NCBI GenBank assembly: GCA_958299035.1 | Contig: CATQJL010000112.1 | Location: 44,598,941 to 44,662,940, forward strand | Direction: 5' to 3' | DNA from: Cylicocyclus nassatus | Taxonomy: Eukaryota; Nematoda; Chromadorea; Rhabditida; Strongylidae | Length of the DNA stretch: 64,000 nucleotides | In this document: positions 55,864 to 64,000 of the stretch, one piece after another | Position numbering within the stretch: position 1 is the first letter of the stretch | Layout of the letters: the number at the start of each line of letters is the position of its first letter | Notes under the pieces: generated by a model | What the model was told of the DNA's origin: nothing | The model's input: only the letters and a program-made list of their open reading frames with translations | The model's database searches: none | Made by a program: the position numbers and the translations under genes

Positions 55864-56852
55864 CAGGGCCCGGCGGGGATGGCTCTTTCACAAGCTGGAT
55901 ATCGTTTTTGGCCCGAAAAAGCAAAGGGGAAGTCGTATTTTGGGGTCCGGGGCGGAGCGCCGGACCCCAAACTACGACTTCCCCTTTGTTTACCGATAAA
56001 CAATGCACATATCATTCTTTATTCATCATTCCTTGTTGATGCTACTGTCCTATGAACTTAGATTCCAGCAATGTGAAGATTCTGTGCTCCGATCGCTAGC
56101 CTGCCCGCAGGCGGGAATTCAAATCGCAATTCTTGTAAGAGGAAAATAACAAAATAGGCTCATTTTCAATGCACAAGTAACGATATGACACCAAATTTGC
56201 TGTGTAGTTGGAGGACCATGAGCACAAAAAAAGTAGAGGAATTATGAGAAACTTATGTGAATTTAAAAAATGGTAAGTGTTTTTCGAAATTAGGTGGCTC
56301 CCGCGCCACCTAGGAGCCACCTGGGGTGGCTTCCTGCTTTCCTTCACATAATTTCCTGGAAATCTTTACATAAATGTGGACTAGATCGAGAGTATCACTT
56401 TATGTTCAAATCCGCTTCCAAAACCACCAAGGCACCGCTTCGATACAGCCCCAAATAGGGTTCACAGCGTTATGATCGGCCTCGGAAAGCGCGCTCCAAT
56501 CGCAATCGGTTATTGTAAATTGTAAAGTTTCGCAGCTGACCAATAAATGAGTAGTATCCTAGATATATAAACGTCAAAGTTTGTGCAAATTTTGACCCTA
56601 CGTTTTTTTTATAGATTCCTTTGCGGATGAACCCATTGAGCTGAAACCTTGATGACCCGGGCTGGACCAGGAAAGCCAGGTAGTACTACTATAATAAGCG
56701 CTGAAACCGCCCATCTTATTATTTGTGTATATCTGTTCGTCAGGGACTTACGGGGGTCAAAAATAGGGTCAAAGGGGAAGTCGTAAGAAATTTTGGCTTC
56801 AAAGAGGATATCGTTTTCAAAATTCTGAAATGCCACCTCCTGCCGAGCCCTG
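55864..56852. mobile_element. hAT-type element (CAGGGC family), 989 bp, perfect 8-bp target duplication
   Basis: The ends are CAGGGCCCGGCGGG and, complemented, CAGGGCTCGGCAGG. GCACTAAC stands on both sides (55856-55863, 56853-56860). Shared inner words with the two small copies in the SEC14 gene are GCTGGATATCGTTTTTGG and AAAAAGCAAA. A hairpin at 55924-55988 (AGGGGAAGTCGTA ... TACGACTTCCCCT) lies inside. No transposase is seen. Confidence 0.85.
55924..55988. repeat. Hairpin, 65 bp, within the hAT element
   Basis: Arms of about 27 bp (AAGGGGAAGTCGTATTTTGG and on) with one or two mismatches and a 10-bp loop GGCGGAGCGC. Confidence 0.8.
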
Positions 56853-59825
56853 GCACTAACATCGACACCACCCATGTGCAAACGTGTGACTTGGAAATGA
56901 AAGCGAGAAGAGGCTCGTAAAGCTGGGAGAGTGGCTTCACAGGGTGGACGGCCCCCCTCATCTGCGTTTTAGAGACTTTTTTCGCCGCTTTCGCGCTCTG
57001 GTGTGGATTTTCGGATTAAGCATAGCGAATAGGCCCATGTCAAAATCTCAAAATTAACTTAGTGCCCGGACACTGCCTTTAAGCAAAGTTTATCTCTTGA
57101 GACCTTGATATTGTTGAGAGGAGGTAACCGGCGTGAAAGGGCTGCCAGCTAGGGCAAAATAATCCAAAACCAAATCCCTTTCTTGATTTCCTTTTTCTCA
57201 AGCCTATCATGCTACGGTTTATATTGGCTCATAATTTGCAGATTACGATAAACTGTTTTGCCCATATATGCCTTCTATATCTGCTGCTCAAACTCAGGCT
57301 TAAATGCATCACCCAGGTACCTCCCAGAAGCGTACTTGCTTGTGGCGTATCATCCTGCAGGCTTTCATGCGGGATTCTATTACGGGACGTTGTGTCCTTA
57401 CCTAACAGTATGCAATACTGTAGATGTCCGCCACTTACAATAGGGGGGGGGGGGGGTTCGAAAACACATTAGGTTGTCCGGAAATTAGTTTTTGACGACG
57501 CGATCGCAGCTGTGAGATATAAAAATGGGGGAGACATATCACAAGATAGAGCGAAGCAAGCTATACAAGGGTACCTTCAAAAGATCGCAGGAAGTCAGAT
57601 CCGCATGACTGAAAGCAAAATCCAAAAAATTTCAATAACCCAACGACCAAGTTTTCGTTAAAAAAGATACTGCGGACCCCCAACTTCAGGCGTTACTCCT
57701 TACATCAGCCCATTTATATGTATACTTTCGAATGCTGATGGGAATTTGAAAATGGGCCAAAAATGCGAATCTTCACCTTTGTCGGGTTTTCATGCCAAAT
57801 TCAATATTCCTCGGAAAGTCTTTGGAGAAAGCCGAAAATTAATGGTTACACTACCAAAGATTTTCGATATAGAATACCCATGTCAGTATTGCATTTGCTA
57901 GGGCACGCCAACTTTTATTTTCTCAACTTCTGACCGTGAAATACCGCAACTTTACTCACGTGGATCAAATTTTTTGCGAACTTTCAAAACAGCTTCATAG
58001 AGCTTGCTTTGCCCTATCGAATGGTATGTACTCCTGCACTGCATAAGGACCCCTATACTCCTGTAACCGCTATGAAACCTGCATTCGTTCCCAGGCAACC
58101 CAATATCAAACTCAAATACAGTACAAGATTTGAGCTGCCACTACAGCAATGTCGTAGTCAGGCCCCAATTATTTTCCACGAGCGATCTCCTAGCGTTCAA
58201 ATTGCCTGAAGCTTGCTATGACGGAGATATTGTAAGCCAATCCAATACTTGTAGCGGGAAAGAAAGCATGTAAGCACTCTTTGGCAGATATGTGAGGACA
58301 AAGTTGTGATGCTTCCTTTAATCAATTGACTAGGATTTTTGATATGGTGCCATGAAGAAAGTGTATTAAACAATTTCTTGTGTACTAGAATCTCCTGCTA
58401 CCTCTACTCTTGGGCTTAAAAAAATTGAGGAGTTTAGACAAAATGGAATTATTGTCCCTACAAAGGAATGTTCCCAAGTCGAGGTAGTGAAGTGGAAGAT
58501 GAACTAATTCCAGACTTCCCCTGCGATGCGGTTCTTTGGAAAAAGTCATAGTGGTTGTAATTGTGAAGTCATGGGGTTTAGATGTATAATGAGCTTTAAG
58601 ATCCAACTTGGGAATGTAACTAGCATCATATCAGTGTTAATTCAAAGAATGGTCGCATTTATTTATTTATTTATTTTATTTATTTATTTAATACGCACAA
58701 GGCGCGCCCATACAACAGAAGAACGAAGCATTACACCAAACAACCAACAACAAAAAAAAAATAAAACAAAAAGGCAAACTCCCCACTAAATCAGTTCAAG
58801 TCCAGTCCGCAAAACCTTTCTGGGAATGGAAAGGGAGTGACCTTGTTTAGACATATATGAAGTCATCACAGGTATAGAGGTTCAATGGAGTCTGTCTCAT
58901 GCCCCCTGCTCTTAGCAAAAGATGCTCTTACTCAACATAAGCAATTGTATATGTTGGAAGCAGGTGTATTGGTAGTAATATTGATAAAACCCGCCCAACC
59001 AAAACTCTGGGGAGAGAACAGAACTCCGATAGAAGTTGCACAATGCAAAAGTCTCAAGCCCAAACAAGCTAGCCCAAGCATAACTGAGGTGATAAGATGG
59101 AACCAGACCCAAAGTAATGCGTGAGGCATGAAAGTGTTAGGAGAAAATTAAACAGAGAACGGCAATAATTTGAGCCAAGGTCCAATGAAGTGGTAGAGTC
59201 TGATCTAACATAAACTACTGTCCAACAAAGCATTCGTTCCGCATCCCTCGACCACAATCAGCCCAGAGTAAGGATCAACATGAGACAGGTAGAGTCGCGT
59301 GCCATGAAACCGTTATACGAAAAAGATAGTGAACCGCATGGACAAGAGCGAGAATCTAAAAAGAAGACTATTGAGAGATGAAAAATAAAATAGAAGAAAA
59401 AGAAGGAAAAAAGAAGTGCAAAGAAGATTTACCGGGAATGAATGTTTTTGAACAACCATTACCAAAGGTTTGGAGCTAAATGAATGCCATTTGAATGTTT
59501 TAACGCTCTTTTTTTTTTCAAAAAACCGCGTGCTACGCAGATGTGGAATGTAGATTTGAAATTAGCTTATCAAGAAGCAGACAACGATATACGTTTCACT
59601 CCAGTCACCTCGACTTGGGATCATTCCCTTGTTTGTTGCATTTACCTAATATACTGGAGCAAGTCAAAACAAGTATCAAAAATTATGCATGATCAGCATC
59701 ATCTTGTGATCAGAAATACCCATGATTTTATTAAGCTGACATTAACATATTTGGAAGCAAACAGAATGTTGTAAATGCCAAAGTTGTTGCACGACATTCA
59801 GCCCCACAAAAAGTACATAAGTTTG
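56853..59825. other. Repeat-rich intergenic stretch and 3' region of arginine kinase
   Basis: It holds a TA-type end GGTTGTCCGGAA at 57473 with a matching subterminal block near 58000, a 12-G tract at about 57444, and an ATTT microsatellite at about 58651-58688. No supported gene is seen; the arginine kinase 3' UTR should lie just below 59826. Confidence 0.35.
58651..58688. repeat. ATTT microsatellite
   Basis: About nine ATTT units with one interruption, followed by a GC-richer block; possibly the end of a non-LTR element, but not proven. Confidence 0.7.
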
Positions 59826-62800
59826 TCATAACGTCTCTTCTTTCCTGATGAGTTCTTTGACACCGTCGTACATTTGCTTCACAGCTTGATACTCAGATAT
59901 GCCAAGACGACCCTGCAATGAAAGTTTGAATATTCTTACAAGAGATCTTAACAACTTTAGAGCTGTGTCTGCACCTTATTTGATATGTCGTAGACTCCCG
60001 ATATCGGTTCTGAATGTTCTCCATGTACTCCTCGAAGTTGCAAATTTAACCTATTGCACATAACCTGATATCTTGAAGTTAATCAATGATTGAAAACTGA
60101 AGTGCAATTGCTTACCACAAAATTGCTCATGTTCGCTGTAAGTTTCGGCAGTTTTATATGAACGGATGCACGGACCGTTGATCCTAAGTTTGTCGGACAG
60201 AATGTCAACCACCCAAGACGCTCATCACGAGCAAAATGCACATGTTTCTCAATGTGCTTAACAAGAAACTCATCACTGCATATTAGTGGATTAGCACCGC
60301 AACACCATAAAACTCGTTGTGCTACACTGATTTACAAAATTTCACTCTTTCTTTGAGTAAACCCTTGCCTGGTTGGGGTATTTTTGGCAAGAAGTATTGT
60401 AAAAAAAAATTCTTATTCTTTTCTTGATGAGGCAAATGCTAATCCGGGTGACAAATTTGCCCACATAGTTATCCTAAGCGTTTGAACATTAGGATGCGCT
60501 CGAAGAACTCGCAGGAGAAAAGTCCCATTTGAAGGGTCCTAGCAAAGAGTCGATTTTGAGATTTTGTGCTTATCCGGGCCTATCCTCTGGATGCTGAATC
60601 CGAAAATCCACACTGGAGACCGCAAAAAGGGGGAAAAGGGCTCTAATGCACGAGGGAAATCAGCAAGTGGGCGGATCTTCCCCACTGTGAATTTACGCTC
60701 CCAGATTCTGAAAAGATCTTCCCAGTCTTCAGATTCTAATCCTCTTCTCAGTGAAATGATATCCCTCAGAAATAGTAAGCTGTGAATATATTTCAGTCAT
60801 ATACAGTGCTAAAATTTGAATAATTTTTTGGATTAGGGAGGCTTACTTTGACACCCCTGTTTAACCTGTCCAGCACCTGCCCTACGTTGCTATCCTTTTG
60901 CATAGAGATGATGCGCACATGATCTTCCTCGTTCGCCCAAATCAGGAATGTTTTTTCGTCATTGTAATATATTCCTCGCCCCTGCAAGTGCAATAGTGAA
61001 GCACTTATGGTTTGCGGACATAACTCGGGGAAATGATTACGGCCCGGCACAAGGATGGAAAATGGACACTTGAAATGAAATCGCCCTTTTCACTCTCAAG
61101 TTTTAAAGGCACCGTCCACCCAAAATGGGGTCGATGAGATTTTGATGGCTAATAGTAGTGGGACCCCCAACTGTACATTTGCCGACTCGCGCTGCCAAAA
61201 GTTGCATCCAAAGCAAAAAAATTGTTTCAAATCTCTCAGATGACGGATTCGCTAGAGTTGGCTCCTCCCCTTTATGTAGGCGTGACGTTCGTCCCGCCCA
61301 TCCGTGAGCACCCAACCAATCACCGTTCCGGAGAACTCGCCATGCAAGTTCTGAGAACTGGGATTTTCGGGGTTTTTGCGGATTCTCGACTTGATATTTG
61401 AAATCAGGAATACGAGAAGGCCATGGAACGGCAAAAACATGGAAGTCGAGAATTTGGGTGGACGGTGCCCTTGAGCGCCTCCCTCCGCAAAGACCGGCGT
61501 ATCGTTGTTAATTGGAATCTAACAAAGAGGAGAGAAGTTTTTAAACCAACATACTACTATTAATAAAGTCTAAGGGTAGATCAGATTTTTGTAAAAAGAA
61601 ACACTAAAAAATTATGTAAACTGATGATTTTGCCACATTCAGAGGGCAATTACCACATTGAATTGGAAACTTGCACACGCTTCTCATTGTTCTCACATCT
61701 TATATATAAAGCTGAATGTGTGTCTGTCTGTCTGTATGTCTGTCTGTCTGACGTATGTGCGGAATAGAAATTTTTATTTCTGAACCGATTTGGACCAAAC
61801 TTGGCACACATATACTTCGGGGCAGGGAGCGTGTCATAGGCTACTTTTTGTTATCGATCGATATCGATTTTATCGATTTTTTGCAAAATTTGAGCTAGGA
61901 GGCTGGGATTTTGCACAGGGGGGGGGGGGGGGGTAATCGAACATGCTGATCACCCCCGTGGGGGTGATCAGCATGTTCGATTACCCCCCTGTGCAAAATC
62001 CCAGCCCCCTAGCTCAAAACTTGCAAAAAATCGGTGAAATCGACATCGATCGATAACGAAAAGTGGACTATGACACGCTCCCTGCCCCGAAGTGTATGTG
62101 TGCAAAGTTTGGCCCCGGGCGGAGCCGGGTTTGCCATCTAGTAATTCGTATATACTTTGTTCTTATCTTCCACTGCTCATATATACATATCTGCAGCGAT
62201 AACTTCAAGTGTTTGCAAACGTTTTTTGGATTTTCAGTAGATAAGTTTTTTTTAGCAAAAAGCCTTCCACGCCTTCATCACATGATTTCTCCACGAGTTA
62301 GTTCCTACTGGCCCTTACTCGCTTAGATACAAAATTTGGTGTCGTATCGTTATCTGGACGCTGCAAACAAGTAAATTGTTCATCATTTCGTGGAAAATCG
62401 GCTTCCGCAAAGCGCGCCTTGAGCAAGGTCGTAAGCAGTCAGTCGTTTAAAGCATTTGTCATGCCTCTGGAAATCAGGGTAGGTGCATGTAAGCGTTTAT
62501 ATTCAGGGTCAAGCAAGGGGTGTGGCACACGATTGCTGGTTACGACCCCCCCCCCCCCTGATTGCTGTCTTAATAAGACCCCCCCCCCTGAACTATATAC
62601 CTAAGATAGCATTACCAGAGTTGAGAAAGAGGTCAGGCACAAGTTTTTCGAAAACAATCCCCCCCCCCTCCCATGAAAGTCCTCAAACGACCCCTTCTTC
62701 CTCCTCTTAACCTCTGGACCTCAAAGTGTGACACTCTGGAGGACACCAGCTTTTTCTAGAGAGTTTTCAGATTTCTGAGAGCTGTACGCCCGATTTTCTG

Positions 62801-64000
62801 TGACTGCACTTTACAATCACACATAATTTGACGGCTGATTTTGATCAGAATGGGCATATTGAAAGGGCCATAATTTTCTTATGGGTGGGGCGTTCGGCTC
62901 CAAATTTCCATTGTAGCAAGAAGAAACTATGTGCTCAATACTCATACCAGCAATGGAGCGCTTTCTGGATTTTGAAGGCAAGTTAAGGGGGTGCGGCACA
63001 CCCCCTTACAAGCTGCGGCAGCCGCAGCTTTTGAGGGGGTGTGCCGCACCCCATTAACTATATCAAAAAAACATTTTTAGCAGACAGTATTTATATGAAT
63101 CGATAGCCTAAACCTTCTAGATTCCATAGGACTGTTTGGAGCCTGATTCGTCTTCTTAGCTCTGAGTAATATTTGGTGAAAGCACAGCGATCAAAAGCGA
63201 AAAATGGGAAAAACGAGATTTTGGTTGGCTTCTAATTCCACAGTTTGCAGGTCTTCTGAAGCGGGATTCCTGAGGTGGACAAAGAAGGAGTAGTGCTTTG
63301 TCTTATGTGCAAAAACGGATAGCTAATTCACCTTTGCAACAAAGTTAACACGTTGGAATTTGACCATTTTATTTAGGTAGCCTAGTATTTTAAATCTTCA
63401 GAAATCGCTCAAACTTTGTCTACAGGGGTTAATTGACATGCTAATTATGGATATGACACAAATATCATGTTATCACTATTATCAGATTACCCAACTACGA
63501 CCCCCTCCCCTTTTGACTCCTCAATACGACCCCCCAGGTGTGGCGTGCCGCACCCCACGCTTGACCCTGTCTATATTTACGACATCCCTTTGCTTTTTCT
63601 CCAAGATCCATTGAGATTTGCCACCTTTGTCCCGGACATTGAACGTGGTGGAGGAAAGAGATACAAGAAGGGCAAAAGCGATATCTTAGGCCAGAATCTA
63701 TATGCGTTTGCAGCATGAAGGTGACGATCATCTTCCTTGAAAAGAAAGTGATTATCTATAAGTTGTTTCTGAGTCCGCTGTGTCATCCCGTTCAATGGAT
63801 AATATTTGCCCTTCAGTTCGTTGTCTTCGAATGTTTCAAAGGCTCTTTTCAACTTTTCTTCTATTTCCAAATAACTTTTCTGAAAAGATGAATCATACTT
63901 CCAAAGTCAAAGCAACCAAGTTCTTAACTCTAACCTCGGATAAAAGAGGATTGAAAGGATATCCAACCACCGCCCTTCCGCAACGGATGCGAGTTGATCT
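59826..64000 (-). CDS. Arginine kinase (phosphagen kinase), 3' part, six exons in window
   Basis: The enzyme transfers phosphate between ATP and arginine to buffer cell energy. Exons on the minus strand: 63935-64000 (runs on beyond the window; [17 protein letters not shown]), 63685-63879 ([32 protein letters not shown]), 60866-60981 ([28 protein letters not shown]), 60116-60275 ([28 protein letters not shown]), 59975-60064 ([20 protein letters not shown]), 59826-59912 ([20 protein letters not shown], stop TGA). The catalytic cysteine is in FCPTNLGST, the glutamate region in NEEDH, and the flexible loop in RGVHGEH. Phases agree, except that exon 63685-63879 lacks a GT donor after the conserved WP. 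The long intron (60982-63684) holds a Helitron, a MITE and a hAT element. Confidence 0.9.
61108..61469. mobile_element. Inverted-end MITE, 362 bp, arginine kinase intron
   Basis: GGCACCGTCCACCCAAA at the left is mirrored by TTTGGGTGGACGGTGCC-like sequence at the right. The middle contains no gene. No clear target duplication. Confidence 0.75.
61698..62141 (+). mobile_element. Non-autonomous Helitron with mirror core, 444 bp, arginine kinase intron
   Basis: Starts TCTTATATATAAAGCTGAAT after A and ends GCCATCTAG before T. It has the shortest version of the mirrored interior: a single unit each side of TGATCACCCCCGTGGGGGTG near 61960. Confidence 0.85.
62504..63569. mobile_element. hAT-type non-autonomous element (CAGGGT family), 1066 bp, arginine kinase intron
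   Basis: The ends are CAGGGTCAAGCAAGGGGTGT and, complemented, CAGGGTCAAGCGTGGGGTGC. Flanks TTTATATT and TCTATATT agree at 7 of 8 bases. It carries one arm of the palindromic core of the 49909-51159 copy (AATCTCGTTTTTCCC-type blocks at about 63060-63330). It ends only 115 bp from the kinase exon that lacks a donor. Confidence 0.8.

Noticed and set aside
57209..57472. Plus-strand frame ending in a glycine tract
   Set aside because: The tail is a G homopolymer translated; no domain.

Overview
The window looks like a piece of a nematode nuclear genome, most likely a clade V (strongylid-type) parasite. The evidence is short and long introns with T-rich AG acceptors, a major-sperm-protein-domain gene, a BEL/Pao element carrying a phlebovirus-type glycoprotein (a combination known from nematodes), and very heavy repeat content. 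There is no bacterial-style gene organisation; most open frames in the window are exons, transposon remnants or shadows.

Host genes. Four can be supported. (1) A plus-strand SEC14/CRAL-TRIO plus GOLD-domain lipid-transfer protein, 11 exons from 23440 to 36561, whose exon lengths sum to 1167 nt (388 codons plus stop). (2) A minus-strand MSP-domain protein of 109 aa in two exons at 53429-53802. (3) The 3' part of a minus-strand arginine (phosphagen) kinase, 59826 to beyond 64000, with a 2.7 kb transposon-filled intron. (4) The last two exons of an unrecognised minus-strand gene with a highly charged C-terminus at 16875-17269.

Transposons. A BEL/Pao retroelement lies on the minus strand at about 40061-48983: gag, protease, RT, RNase H, integrase, a glycoprotein, and an intact third ORF with a gag-like zinc-finger array. 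Its 3' 5.9 kb plus about 2.8 kb of downstream sequence appears again, base for base where I compared it, in inverted orientation at 1-8746. That second copy stops exactly at a 500-N gap, and the first bases after the gap match a commercial cDNA-amplification (SMART-type) primer. The inverted duplication therefore has a strong chance of being an assembly product. Also present are four non-autonomous Helitrons, three of them sharing mirror-arranged internal repeats; five hAT-type elements in two families, four with matching or near-matching 8-bp target duplications; a piggyBac-type MITE in TTAA; several TA-flanked Tc1/mariner-type elements, one nested in another; an RTE-type LINE split by a fold-back element; and several near-perfect hairpin MITEs.

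Layout: 1-8746 inverted copy of the retroelement 3' half; 8747-9246 gap; 9247-23400 repeat-rich intergenic DNA (Helitrons, broken LINE, fold-backs) with the small charged-tail gene; 23440-36561 SEC14-GOLD gene; 37228-48983 the full BEL/Pao element with its flank; 49500-53380 nested DNA transposons; 53429-53802 MSP gene; 53800-59800 repeats; 59826-64000 arginine kinase.
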